This document shows positions 34,311 through 42,482 of a stretch of 64,000 bases of DNA, in pieces (positions within the stretch are counted from its first letter, which is position 1; each line of letters begins with the position of its first letter). This DNA is from Parafrankia sp. EUN1f. GTDB taxonomy: Bacteria; Actinomycetota; Actinomycetes; Frankiales; Frankiaceae. The translations under genes were made by a program, and so were the position numbers. The notes below the pieces were generated by a model that did no database searches, had not been told where the DNA came from, and saw only the letters and a program-made list of their open reading frames with translations. The DNA is taken from contig NZ_ADGX01000012.1 of assembly GCF_000177675.1 (NCBI RefSeq), positions 30,039 through 94,038 of the forward strand, read 5' to 3'.

Positions 34311-36050
34311 GTGAGCTATGTGATCCTGCCTCATCTCGGCGTCTCGGTGACCGAGGCGACGCTGACCACGTGGCTCAAGGACGTCGGTGACGAGATTGCC
34401 GTCGGTGAGCCGATCTGCGAGGTCTCGACGGACAAGGTGGACACGCAGATCGAGAGCACTGTCGCCGGTGTGCTGACCGAGCAGCGCTTCGCCGAGGATG
34501 ACGTCGTGCCCGTCGGTGAAGTCCTGGCCGTCGTCGCGGGGTTGGGTGAGGAGACCAACCCCGAGTCGACGGCACCGGCGGTGCAGGAGATCGTGATCGA
34601 ACCTCCGGCGTCCGAGGCTGCCGAGCCCGTGGCCGGTCCCGAGCCTGGGACCGCGCCCACTCCTGGTCCACGTGCCGACGTCGTGGCGATGCCCCATCTC
34701 GGCGTCTCGGTGACCGAGGGGACGCTGACCACGTGGCTCAAGGACGTCGGTGAGGAGATTGCCGTCGGTGAGCCGATCTGCGAGGTCTCGACGGACAAGG
34801 TGGACACGCAGATCGAGAGCACTGTCGCCGGTGTGCTGGCCGAGCAGCGCTTTGCCGAGGGCGACGTTGTCCCCGTCGGCGAGGCACTCGCTGTCGTGAC
34901 GGCGGACGGTTCGGTGCCGGACCCCACAGCGGCCCGGATCGCCGACGGGCCGGCTCTCGCCGCTCCGGTCGGGGAGCCAGGGCGGGGACTCGCGCCCTCT
35001 CCCTCGACAGCTGTCGCGCCCTCCGGCACCTCGGACGTGAGCTCCGGTCCTGCCAACGTGAGCTCGGGACCGTTCGACCACGAAGCCGCGATCTCGCAGC
35101 TCCTCGCCGGTATTGCCCGAGGCAATCGTCCTGCGGCTTCTCCACTGGCTCGCCGCACGGCTGCTGAGCTCGGGGTCGAGATCGCGGCGGTCGCCGGCAC
35201 CGGTGGCGGTGGCAGGATCACCCCGGACGACGTAAGCCGCCGAGCGGCGAGTGCGCAGATCACATCGCTCCCGGTCAAGGCACCGGAAGTGTCGCCGTCG
35301 CCCAAGAACGACTCAGAAATTCCGGCAGGGTATGAGGACGTGCCGTTCGAGGCCGTCCCAACCAGTCGGATCCGCCAGGCGACGGCCGAGCACATGACGC
35401 GATCCCGTCGCACCTCGGCGCACATGACGACCGAGGTCGACGTCGACCTCGGTCGTCTGACTGACGTCCGCGCCGCCCTGAACGCGCAGCGGCAGGGAGC
35501 CGGACAGCCAAAGCTTTCCTTCCTGCCGTTCATCGCTCGAGCGGCTTGTGCTGCTTTGCTGGATCATCCGGACCTGAACGCGACGTTCCAGAACGAACGG
35601 CTGCTGCGCTGGCGAGAGATCAACCTCGGTATCGCCGTGGACACCCCACGCGGCCTGATGGTCCCGGTGATCCGTGGTGCTCAGCGACTTACCGTCGAGG
35701 CGCTGGGACAGTCCATCGTCGACGCCGCTGCTCGCGTGCGTGACCGGAAGGCGGGCGCGGACGACTATCGGGCGGGCACCTTCACGATCAGCAACCCCGG
35801 ATCGGTGGGCGCGGTCTCGGCGCCTGCCATCATCAACCAGCCGCAGGTCGGGATCCTCGGCATGCCCACGATCGTCCGGCGCCCATGGGCCGTCCGGCTC
35901 GCCGACGGCCAGGAAACAATCGCGATCCGACCTATCATCCGGCTCGCCCTGACGTTCGACCATCGTGCGGTCGATGGTGCCGACGCCACACGGTGCCTTG
36001 TCGATGTACGCCGACGGCTGCAGGCGTGGGGCGTCGACGACTACCGGTGA
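34311..36050 (+). CDS. Dihydrolipoamide acyltransferase (E2) with two lipoyl domains
   Basis: A 579-residue E2. Two lipoyl domains (residues ~1-78 and ~122-200) carry the lipoylated lysines K42 and K163 in STDKVDTQ. A Pro/Ala-rich linker follows, then a peripheral-subunit-binding domain (ASPLARRTAAELGVEIAAV, GGGGRITPDDV) and a catalytic domain ending LTFDHRAVDGADATR with the His and Asp of the active site. GTG 34311 follows AGGAGTGCAG. It accepts the acyl group from E1 and passes it to CoA. The two lipoyl domains are almost identical at DNA level. Confidence 0.92.
   Translation: MSYVILPHLGVSVTEATLTTWLKDVGDEIAVGEPICEVSTDKVDTQIESTVAGVLTEQRFAEDDVVPVGEVLAVVAGLGEETNPESTAPAVQEIVIEPPASEAAEPVAGPEPGTAPTPGPRADVVAMPHLGVSVTEGTLTTWLKDVGEEIAVGEPICEVSTDKVDTQIESTVAGVLAEQRFAEGDVVPVGEALAVVTADGSVPDPTAARIADGPALAAPVGEPGRGLAPSPSTAVAPSGTSDVSSGPANVSSGPFDHEAAISQLLAGIARGNRPAASPLARRTAAELGVEIAAVAGTGGGGRITPDDVSRRAASAQITSLPVKAPEVSPSPKNDSEIPAGYEDVPFEAVPTSRIRQATAEHMTRSRRTSAHMTTEVDVDLGRLTDVRAALNAQRQGAGQPKLSFLPFIARAACAALLDHPDLNATFQNERLLRWREINLGIAVDTPRGLMVPVIRGAQRLTVEALGQSIVDAAARVRDRKAGADDYRAGTFTISNPGSVGAVSAPAIINQPQVGILGMPTIVRRPWAVRLADGQETIAIRPIIRLALTFDHRAVDGADATRCLVDVRRRLQAWGVDDYR
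34332..34883 (+). repeat. In-frame direct duplication of the lipoyl-domain coding sequence
   Basis: Segments 34332-34520 and 34695-34883 are 363 nt apart and differ at 10 of 189 positions by direct comparison, including synonymous third positions. That is far closer than two old domains would be, so duplication or gene conversion was recent. The linkers differ. Confidence 0.85.
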
Positions 36051-36278
36051 GTCAGGAGGCCTGAGCGTCCGGGGGCCGCCCGCTGGAGGGGAGTGCTCGA
36101 GAGCTGGTCGTTTCCCAAGCCGTACACGATATTGCTCCAGAACTGTCCTATCCGTCAGCATGAGGTGAGTCAGGTGATGGCTATCATCTTGTGACCTTTG
36201 GCGGGGTGGGAGAGAAAGATCGTGACGATGGCTGTGTCGGCCGGGCAGGGCCTGGCCGATGATGTCCACGCTGCTGAA

Positions 36279-37289
36279 CTATATTGAGGTCACGGTAGTC
36301 GCTATGGCCCGCAGACGATGTGCGAGGGCGGCGGCATCGCCAACGCCACGATTATTGAATGCCACTGATCCCGCCGAGCGCCTCCGCGGCTTCGAGGCAT
36401 AGGTCCAGGAGAGGTCTGGCGGAGGTAGGGAGAAGCTCCGGTCCGAGGCTTGGGCGATTATAATAATCGCAGCTGACCTATAGTCATAGTAACACCCGAC
36501 TGTCGACCAACATCGATCCAGTTCGGCGAGCGCGGTCGCGGTCCGGTCCTTCGACAGGAACTGACCGGAATACAGGTAGACCGCCGCCGCGGTCACCCGG
36601 GGCCCGTATTGGACCGGGGCGTCCACCCCGGCCGGTGGGGTCGCCTTCGTCCGTGTCCCGCAGCCGCATTCTCGTTCGAGGAGCTGATGTTCGGTCACCT
36701 GCGGACGGAGTTCGGACCTCCCCGGGCTCGGCAGGGTCCGCGCGGCTCCTCGCGGGCGCGTGCGAACTTCGGTCAGAGTCGAGGTTCTACCGATTCCCTT
36801 TACCTGTGTTGTGAAATGGTCGGCTGCTGATGGCTGGTGGGTTCCGGTGTTCTGGATGGCTTGGAGGAGGCCGGGGCCGACTTCGCTCCATCCGATGAGG
36901 AGGAGTGGGCCGACGGCGTCGAAGGCGGCTTTGCCGTAGTCCCCGGCGATCAGGGGTTCGGCAATGTTCAGGGCCAGGGTTACCGTGCTGGAGAAGATGA
37001 GGAGGCGTCGCGCTGACCGCATCACCTCGGCTGGGCCGCCGTGCACAGCGAGGTGCCGGGTTCCCAGGAGTCCGAGGACGGAGAGATCCACGGCGGGGGC
37101 GACCAGGGGTGCGACCCAGATCGGGACGCCGAGTCGTAGCCCGAGCGCGAGGACATTACCGAATCCGAACAGAAACGTCAGGCTGACGACAGCGGCCATC
37201 GTCGCGGTGACGAGCTTTACGACCGCTGCCGTGAGGGGAGCAGCAGCATCGATGTTCGGCTCCGCGGGGTTCGTCATGATGGGGCTCAC
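36279..37289 (-). CDS. DUF2637-domain membrane protein (SpdB-like, mobile-element type)
   Basis: A 336-residue protein starting at GTG 37289 (ATG 37277 is an alternative). Residues ~20-150 hold four hydrophobic segments with LVTATMAAVVSLTFLFGFGN, VAPLVAPAVDLSVLGLLGTR and LLLIGWSEVGPGLL, the layout of DUF2637 proteins found on actinobacterial integrative plasmids beside replication and spread genes. The C-terminal third (SGQFLSKDRTATALAELDR then low similarity) looks altered. It lies just left of a tRNA-derived attachment site, matching the usual place of such genes at one end of an integrated element. No integrase is visible beside it. Confidence 0.65.
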   Translation of the reverse strand: MSPIMTNPAEPNIDAAAPLTAAVVKLVTATMAAVVSLTFLFGFGNVLALGLRLGVPIWVAPLVAPAVDLSVLGLLGTRHLAVHGGPAEVMRSARRLLIFSSTVTLALNIAEPLIAGDYGKAAFDAVGPLLLIGWSEVGPGLLQAIQNTGTHQPSAADHFTTQVKGIGRTSTLTEVRTRPRGAARTLPSPGRSELRPQVTEHQLLERECGCGTRTKATPPAGVDAPVQYGPRVTAAAVYLYSGQFLSKDRTATALAELDRCWSTVGCYYDYRSAAIIIIAQASDRSFSLPPPDLSWTYASKPRRRSAGSVAFNNRGVGDAAALAHRLRAIATTVTSI

Positions 37290-37572
37290 TCGTCACCACC
37301 CCCAGCCGGTGGTCGTAGAAGTAGGCCACGCCAACCTGACCTCGGGCGTGGGGTGGGGGAGGCTCTTCGAAGCCGGTGCGCTGGGCGCCACCGTGCCCTC
37401 TCGCCCGGAGGACTGGGGTGCGCGAAAGCGCTGCCGGGCTGCCGGGAACGGCCCGTTCGTTGCCTCGTCGAGGTGTAGCAACGGGTGTAGCAACGTCGGC
37501 GAACCGGCGCGTACGTCAGCGGCCTTCCACGGCCGAAAACGTACGTCTACGGACGTTGGAATGACGGTCAGT

Positions 37573-37622
37573 TCGGCCTGAAAAGCGGAAGGTCGGCGGT
37601 TCGACCCCGCCCCTGCCCACCA
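37573..37622 (+). other. tRNA-Phe 3'-end fragment: attachment-site scar of an integrative element
   Basis: From 37573 the sequence folds as the 3' part of tRNA-Phe. The anticodon arm is 37573-37589 (loop CTGAAAA, anticodon GAA at 37580-37582, one stem mismatch) and the variable loop is AGGTC. The T arm is 37595-37611 with loop TTCGACC, followed by a 7-nt acceptor strand, A and CCA at 37620-37622. No D arm or 5' acceptor strand lies upstream. This is what site-specific integration into the 3' half of a tRNA gene leaves at the element's far end. Confidence 0.75.
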
Positions 37623-37639
37623 TCAGCACCGGGCAGAGT

Positions 37640-37668
37640 AAAGCCCGCCAAGGATCTTGGCGGGCTTT
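37640..37668 (+). terminator. Hairpin terminator following the tRNA-Phe 3' end
   Basis: Perfect 13-bp stem (AAAGCCCGCCAAG and its complement) around loop GAT, ending in TTT. Placed 17 nt after the CCA, it looks like the original terminator of the chromosomal tRNA gene. This marks the right-hand side as chromosome and the left-hand side as element. Confidence 0.85.
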
Positions 37669-37890
37669 GTGGTCTTAATCCTGGTCTCGTTTGGGCTTGT
37701 GACCCCGCCGGTGCACCAGCTCCCCGGTTGGCCCGCCATCCTGCCGACAGGACGCTCCCGCTGCGCTGCCTGCCAGAAACCGCCCGTCGACCAGATCGGC
37801 GACGCGATGAGGGTCTCGGATTCGGGTGAGAGCATCGGTGGGGCGGGTGCTGGAATCTCTTGGGGCGCCGGTCGGGCAGGCTAAGGTCGT

Positions 37891-38217
37891 TCAGCCGATA
37901 ACGAGCCGTTCCCCTCCGAAGTCCGCGATGATCTCCAGCTGCCCGCCGAGCGCTTTGACGTAGGCGGCGAGGGTGCGTAGCTCGCTGGCGTCGATGTTGG
38001 CCCGTTCGATGGCGGAGACGCGTTCCTGCCGGACGTGCATGCGGTCGGCGACTTCTGCCTGGGTGAGGCCCAGTCGTCGGCGCATCTCGGCGAGCCGATG
38101 TGCGCGGTTCTCGGCCACGAGCCGTTCGGCCCCTGCTTCGACCTCGTGGCGGTCGTGCTCTTCGGGGAAGAACTCGGCGAGGAACCCGTCTCTGTCGTAC
38201 CCGTGGGCGGCGCTCAT
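37891..38217 (-). CDS. XRE-family antitoxin (HigA-like)
   Basis: A 108-residue protein with a Cro/cI-type HTH: RRLGLTQAEVADRMHVRQERVS and IERANIDASELRTLAAYVKA. It ends in QLEIIADFGGERLVIG, a common antitoxin tail. Its ATG overlaps the toxin stop by 4 bp, so it is the second gene of a toxin-first pair, as in HigBA systems. It would neutralise the toxin and repress their shared promoter. Confidence 0.85.
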   Translation of the reverse strand: MSAAHGYDRDGFLAEFFPEEHDRHEVEAGAERLVAENRAHRLAEMRRRLGLTQAEVADRMHVRQERVSAIERANIDASELRTLAAYVKALGGQLEIIADFGGERLVIG

Positions 38218-38576
38218 AGGTCACGCTCCTTGAGGTAGAGGGCGTAGCGGGCTTCGGCCAGTGGGATCGCCCTGTCGTACCAGGCTGACCACCGCCCGGC
38301 CTTGTCTCCGGCGACGAGCAGGACCGCGCGGCGCTCGGGATCGAAGACGAACAGGATGCGAACCTCGCTGGTTCCGCTCGAGGCGGGTCTGAGTTCCTTG
38401 AGGTTGTGGAGTCGCGAGCCCTTGATCCTGTCAACGAGCGGTCGGCCCAGGCTGGGGCCTTCGTCGAGAAGCGCCGTCACGGCCTGGCCGACGAGGATCG
38501 CGGTATCTCGGTCTGTTCGACGGAGGTCATGCAGCCATTCCCGGACCTCGCTGACGATCTCCAGGCGGTAGGTCAT
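38214..38576 (-). CDS. RelE/ParE-superfamily toxin (HigB-like)
   Basis: From ATG 38576 a 120-residue protein: YRLEIVSEVREWLHDLRRTD at the start, a helix with QAVTALLDEGPSLGRPLVDR, then KELRPASSGTSEVRILFVFD and AVLLVAGDKAGRWSAWYDRA. This is the phage-derived Gp49-like/HigB group of ribosome-dependent mRNA interferases. Twelve extra residues from an upstream in-frame start (38612) are not family-like. It is transcribed before the antitoxin and overlaps it by 4 bp. Confidence 0.83.
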   Translation of the reverse strand: MTYRLEIVSEVREWLHDLRRTDRDTAILVGQAVTALLDEGPSLGRPLVDRIKGSRLHNLKELRPASSGTSEVRILFVFDPERRAVLLVAGDKAGRWSAWYDRAIPLAEARYALYLKERDL

Positions 38577-39204
38577 GACACGTCCCCTTGGGGCAGATGG
38601 TTCAGTACCCAAGTGTACTGCTCTCGCGTCGTCGCGCGAGTCAATCGCGGCACCTTGGCCGCGCTGTCGACCGCGCGTCTCGGGATCATGCGGGGACGAT
38701 CTGGATCGAGACCTGCGATCTCGAAACCGCGCCCAGCCGCAGCGACGATCACCGAGATCAAGCGGTCAACCGGCGGCAATGGTCGGCGATGTCCTCCGCC
38801 GTCCCGGCGTCATTCGCGGAGTCGATGCCATCAGCAGGTCGGCGGCCGTGATCCCAGCGCCGCGCGATCCCAACGAACGCGCCGTGCGCCACGAGACGTC
38901 GGCCATCTACGCGACTCGCGCTCTCGTCGTGGGGACTGCCGTCGCCCTGTCGGTGGGGCCCGCCGCAGATCGGACATGCCGGCCGGCGGATGGGTGGGCG
39001 GGTCTCGCAACGGAGCGCCCTCCTCCGAACCTGCCCTCTTCTGACGAGTCGGCCAAGCCGTGGCATGCACCGGCCATCTCCGGGAGCGAGGGCCTACGAC
39101 GAGACCACCTCAAGGTGTACATGTCCCCATTTGGGGTGGGCAGGACCGTGGCGGCGGCGCATAGCCGTGTACGAGAAGCCTCGTCAGCCCGAGGGGGAAC
39201 TGTT
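38577..39204. other. Intergenic stretch without a supported gene
   Basis: This 628-nt stretch separates the divergent toxin-antitoxin operon and the sigma-like gene. The forward frame is open across it, but its composition there (Arg/Pro/Ser-rich, no domain) and the good ribosome site at 39190-39198 place the real start of the next gene at 39205. Confidence 0.5.
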
Positions 39205-39900
39205 TTGGTAATCCTGCTCCGCGACCGTGTTCTCGACTCCGTCGATGCCCATGTGGCGCTGATGCCTGCGATGCTGGAGCTCACCGTGGATGTCCCGTAC
39301 CCCGGGGCCACTGAGGTCGAGCAGATTTCTGTCAAAAGGATGCGGGATATGCTGTTGGATCCTGGCGTGCCGTCTGAAGTACGTGACAGCATCTGGTCGC
39401 GTCTTCTTCGCACCAGTCGTGAGAAGCGGGACCCCTGGGACGTGGTCACGATCTGGATGATGGCACCCGGGCTTCGCAGGATCTGCTGGAATTGCCGTCG
39501 ATTCGGATTCGTGGCGGATCTGGCCGAGCTGGAGGCCGAGGCTGTCAGCGCCTTCCTTGTCACGGCCCGCTCGGCGGACCCTGACCGGCCGGAGCTTGGC
39601 GCCTGGCTATGGTCGGCCACATACCGTCATGTTCGGCGCGCTGTCCCCCGCCCCCGGTGCGAAACGCCCACCGCCGACATCGAGCTTGTTCAGGCACTCG
39701 ACGCCTCCCCCTTTGACGCGTCACGAGCGATCGCCGCCTTTCAGCGCTTGGTCGATGACACTGCGCCGGCTGTCGAACAGAGCGGTGACGGCGATCCGGT
39801 CAAGGTGGAGGGCGAGCGGCTCGGTGCCGTCGCTCAGCGGCTCGGGCTGAGGCTTCCGCCTGGCCACGCAGGGTCTCGCGCCGAGGGGGAGGCCGCGTGA
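39205..39900 (+). CDS. Putative sigma-70-like region protein of an integrative element (unknown role)
   Basis: A 231-residue protein from TTG 39205, with CGAGGGGGA as ribosome site. MPAMLELTVDVPYPGATEVE is followed by a helical part with DPWDVVTIWMMAPGLRRICW, DLAELEAEAVSAFLVTARSA and ELGAWLWSATYRHVRRA. The spacing of that helical part resembles sigma factor region 2 (a-D-L-x-x-E-A-...-F-L-x-x-x-R...A-x-R), but the promoter-contact residues are not clear. It overlaps an excisionase-like gene by 4 bp, a pairing common on actinobacterial integrative elements. Function is not assigned beyond that. Confidence 0.5.
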   Translation: MVILLRDRVLDSVDAHVALMPAMLELTVDVPYPGATEVEQISVKRMRDMLLDPGVPSEVRDSIWSRLLRTSREKRDPWDVVTIWMMAPGLRRICWNCRRFGFVADLAELEAEAVSAFLVTARSADPDRPELGAWLWSATYRHVRRAVPRPRCETPTADIELVQALDASPFDASRAIAAFQRLVDDTAPAVEQSGDGDPVKVEGERLGAVAQRLGLRLPPGHAGSRAEGEAA

Positions 39901-40163
39901 CGAACCGGCGGCTCACCTTCCCTGAGCTGTTCGAGTTGCCGACCGTCGTGGACCTGCGTACCGCTGCGCGGGCCGTCGGGATCTCGATCAACACCGCCTA
40001 CAAGCTGGTCCACGCCGAGCGCTTCCCATGTCGCGTCATGCGGCTGGGCTGGCGTTACCAGGTTCCGACAGCGGCACTCCTGGCCGCACTCGACGTGAAC
40101 GGCCCCGCCGTCCATCCCGACGACGTACGTCGTGGTGCGGCGTTCGCGAACACCATCAGCTGA
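39897..40163 (+). CDS. Excisionase-like helix-turn-helix protein
   Basis: An 88-residue protein with one winged-helix/MerR-like domain: TVVDLRTAARAVGISINTAY, KLVHAERFPCRVMRLGWRYQ, VPTAALLAAL. This is the pattern of actinobacterial excisionase/AlpA-type DNA-binding proteins. GTG 39897 overlaps the preceding stop, so the pair is co-translated. No integrase gene is next to it. Confidence 0.7.
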   Translation: MTNRRLTFPELFELPTVVDLRTAARAVGISINTAYKLVHAERFPCRVMRLGWRYQVPTAALLAALDVNGPAVHPDDVRRGAAFANTIS

Positions 40164-40198
40164 CTTCTATCGGACGCGTCTAGATTCCCGGACTCGGC

Positions 40199-40231
40199 AG
40201 GGTTGGGGCTACGGACCGCAGCCCCAACCCT
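40199..40231 (+). terminator. Hairpin terminator after the excisionase-like gene
   Basis: Arms 40199-40210 and 40220-40231 (AGGGTTGGGGCT and its exact complement) enclose a 9-nt loop, 35 nt after the stop codon. There is no U-tract. Confidence 0.7.
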
Positions 40232-40280
40232 GGGGTCAGCCGCCGGCGGCGGCCGGGATTCTGGGTGGCGCCGTATGCCT

Positions 40281-40380
40281 GCGTCGCCGTGTGTTTCCGC
40301 TGGTAGGCGGCCTGCCCATGCGATCGGGGACGGTGATCGTGGGGCCGGGGATGGTGGGGTGGCGGTTCGGGTTGTGCCCG
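40281..40380. repeat. Dispersed ~100-bp repeat, copy A
   Basis: Aligned without gaps to copy B at 48352-48451 it differs at 12 of 100 positions. Most differences would change amino acids in any frame, so it is not a conserved coding segment. It ends 393 nt before the DUF6036-like module. Confidence 0.75.
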
Positions 40381-40773
40381 GTTCTGTCCACAGGATCTGG
40401 CACAACCCTCAACTTCCTGAGTCTCCGGACACGTCGGGGCAGCGACCGGCCACAGGCCTGTACCGACTGGTACTGAACATCGGGGTGCCGCAGCCTGGCC
40501 AGCCGCTGGTGCCAGCCAAGCTGGCGCATGGCTCGAGCCGAATGAGCGCCCTCGTGCCGTCGAGTTGCTGCGCGGCGCAGCTCGCCTGCCGCAGGAGGCT
40601 GTAACCGCTCGACTGCTCGCAGCGGATGCCAACTGGCGAGACGGTCTACTCATCGAACGAGGCACGCGGGCCGATGCTCCGAGGACGGGCGGTTAGGCAA
40701 CTGACGTACGCCACGTCTCAGCGGACTCCACTCAGCGAGGCAGATGCCATGATCAGCGGCGTACTGTAGTGAC
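40381..40773. other. Intergenic stretch without a supported gene
   Basis: No domain-bearing frame is seen on either strand. The stretch joins the repeat copy A to the two-gene nucleotidyltransferase module and probably contains that module's promoter. Confidence 0.45.
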
Positions 40774-41193
40774 GTGGACTCGTTGCGCGCCTTCCGAACG
40801 GTTGACGATGCCGCAGCCGTCGCGGCTGGCATGGTCGCGGCCGAGTCCCGCCTGCAGGACATCTGGCGGCACGCCGTTGTACAGATGCTCGACGACTACA
40901 CCAGCGTTCTGCGGCATCAGGGCCTCGCTGCGGCGAGTGCAATGTGGGCGGAACGCCCACGGATGGCCGGCGACCGCCGGGTGGACGCGGCGCTTGCCGC
41001 GCTGGGAGAGCACCTTGCCCGTCGAGACGGATGGCAGCCTCCCGCATGGGTGCGCGATCCTGAGCTCGAGGCGGTGCCGTGGTGGTTCGTCACCACGCTG
41101 AGGGGCCTCCATCCTCGGGCGTTGGTCGAGTCCCCGCTGTCGTTCCGTAAACGGGGAGTGTTCATCACCGGCGGCGCGCTTCAGCGGGCGTGA
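40774..41193 (+). CDS. Conserved-type hypothetical protein, partner of the nucleotidyltransferase
   Basis: A 139-residue soluble protein from GTG 40774, not matching a family I can name. It is helical and Ala-rich in the first part (DAAAVAAGMVAAESRLQDIW). It ends in a Trp-rich and Leu/Phe-rich motif, AVPWWFVTTLRGLHPRALVE then SPLSFRKRGVFITGGALQRA, that looks well constrained. The nucleotidyltransferase starts 1 nt after its stop. Paired small genes of this kind are typical of toxin-antitoxin or abortive-infection modules. A piece of the same gene is duplicated at 46036-46110. Confidence 0.6.
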   Translation: MDSLRAFRTVDDAAAVAAGMVAAESRLQDIWRHAVVQMLDDYTSVLRHQGLAAASAMWAERPRMAGDRRVDAALAALGEHLARRDGWQPPAWVRDPELEAVPWWFVTTLRGLHPRALVESPLSFRKRGVFITGGALQRA

Positions 41194-41194
41194 C

Positions 41195-41746
41195 GTGACC
41201 AGTCCGGGTCTCGGTCGTGAGTCGATCACGAGCCTGCTCCAGGAGCTCAACGACGAACTGGGCCGGCGTGGCGCGAAGGCCGACCTTTTTCTCGTCGGCG
41301 GCGCCGCGCTCGCCCTCGTCTACGACGCGACCCGATCCACCCGTGATCTTGACGCCGTTTTCCTGCCATCCGAGGTCGTCCGTGCGGCGGCGGGCGCGCT
41401 CGCCGAGCGCCATGGCCTCTCGGCTGACTGGCTCAACGACGCGGTGAAAGGCTTCCTACCTGGTCCGGATCCGGCCGCGACCAGGTACTTCGAAGCCGAC
41501 CACCTCACCGTTGACGTCGCCTCCGCCGAGTACCTGCTGGCGATGAAGCTGTTCGCGGCCCGTGTCGAAGCTGACGCCGAGGACATCGCGTTCCTTTATC
41601 GCAAGCTCGGCTACACCACCGTCGGTGAAGGCCTCGACCTCGTCCAGTCCGTCTACCGTGACCGCCCGATTGATGTGAAGGTCCAGTTCCTCCTCGAAGA
41701 GATCGTCGAGTCGCTCCATGACGACAGCGGCGGAGAATTTGCCTGA
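41195..41746 (+). CDS. Nucleotidyltransferase-fold protein, DUF6036/AbiEii-like
   Basis: A 183-residue protein with a minimal nucleotidyltransferase core: LFLVGGAALALVYDATRSTRDLDAVFLP contains GG...A and the paired acidic D-L-D ligands, and HLTVDVASAEYLLAMKLFAA the third acidic site and helix. This matches the DUF6036/AbiEii type, where the enzyme is often the toxin of a two-gene defence module. GTG 41195 starts directly after the preceding stop. The segment 41550-41720 is repeated, decayed, at 45675-45860. Confidence 0.75.
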   Translation: MTSPGLGRESITSLLQELNDELGRRGAKADLFLVGGAALALVYDATRSTRDLDAVFLPSEVVRAAAGALAERHGLSADWLNDAVKGFLPGPDPAATRYFEADHLTVDVASAEYLLAMKLFAARVEADAEDIAFLYRKLGYTTVGEGLDLVQSVYRDRPIDVKVQFLLEEIVESLHDDSGGEFA

Positions 41747-42018
41747 GCCGGCCCAGGCGCGGGACGCCCGTGCTACCCCGTGTGCTCAGTGCCCACCGCT
41801 GCGGGTCATCCGGCAGCCGTAGTCGACTGACACCGGGCCCTGCCATCACAGGACCGATAGTGGGAGCCGCAGCTGAGCCGGTGGCTCTTCAACCCGCCGT
41901 TGGTTATGGCCGGACAGTGAGCACGATCGGCTGATCGCAGCTGATCCGAGACGCGCAAGGCCTCGACAGACATTTGAGGCGGGCACATTAGAAAAAGCCC
42001 TAGCAAATTATACTAAAG

Positions 42019-42092
42019 TAGCGGGGACAGGATTTGAACCTGTGACCTCTGGGTTATGAGCCCAGCGAGCTACCGAGCTGCTCCACCCCGCG
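42019..42092 (-). tRNA. Initiator tRNA-fMet (CAT)
   Basis: On the minus strand the sequence folds as a 74-nt tRNA. The 5' acceptor strand is CGCGGGG and the D arm contains AGCTCGGTAGCT. The anticodon stem has three G-C pairs (GGG/CCC) flanking loop CTCATAA with CAT at 42056-42058, the T arm is CAGG-TTCAAAT-CCTG and the 3' acceptor ends CCCCGCTA. The 1-72 pair is mismatched and the anticodon stem has GGG/CCC, both marks of initiator tRNA. CCA is not encoded (CTT follows). Confidence 0.95.
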
Positions 42093-42104
42093 TCGGCGCC
42101 TTTT

Positions 42105-42134
42105 ACTATAGGGAACGCCGAGATCAGATGTCAA
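42105..42134 (-). promoter_or_regulatory. Near-consensus sigma-70 promoter of tRNA-fMet
   Basis: On the minus strand TTGACA (42129-42134) and TATAGT (42105-42110) are 18 nt apart. The start point would be about 6 nt before the tRNA 5' end. Such a near-consensus box fits a strong stable-RNA promoter. Confidence 0.8.
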
Positions 42135-42482
42135 ACGAGCGGGTCGACCGTCCTCTTGCCCGCCACGTGTTGGTCCGACGTCGTGCGCTTGCCCGCCCTG
42201 GCCTAGTTGAACTTTTTGCTTGGTGCAAAGTTCGCGCAATCCGAACCGTCGCCTGATTCGCCCCGGCGGGCGCTGTGGTCCAGAGCTCGCTTGCCGGTGT
42301 TGAGTTAACCCCTTAACCGCCTCGGGGTGCCGCTGGCCTCGGTCCGAGTCGCCGGGGCGGGCGTGATGCCAGTGAGTCGCGGTTTGCCCGTGCGGCTGGT
42401 CAACGGGCAGTCATGATCAGCGGCGATGCGCGTTGGAACGGTGCGCCCTGGACCTTGAGCTTCCTGCGGCTACCCTTGACCT
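42135..42482. other. Intergenic stretch without a supported gene
   Basis: Contains the upstream DNA of the tRNA promoter on one side and of the MntA-HepT operon on the other. No coding frame with a domain is visible. Confidence 0.5.

Noticed and set aside
36964..37581. Forward frame opposite the DUF2637 gene running to the tRNA fragment
   Set aside because: The minus-strand DUF2637 membrane pattern is convincing; the forward translation is basic and domain-free and ends inside the tRNA remnant.
37891..38577. Forward frames over the toxin-antitoxin pair
   Set aside because: HTH and RelE-like motifs are found only on the minus strand.
40236..40529. Reverse frames in the two 100-bp repeat copies that give similar peptides (GHNPNxHPxIPGPT...)
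   Set aside because: Most of the 12 differences between copies change residues and flanking peptides are unrelated, so the similarity comes from DNA identity, not from a conserved protein.
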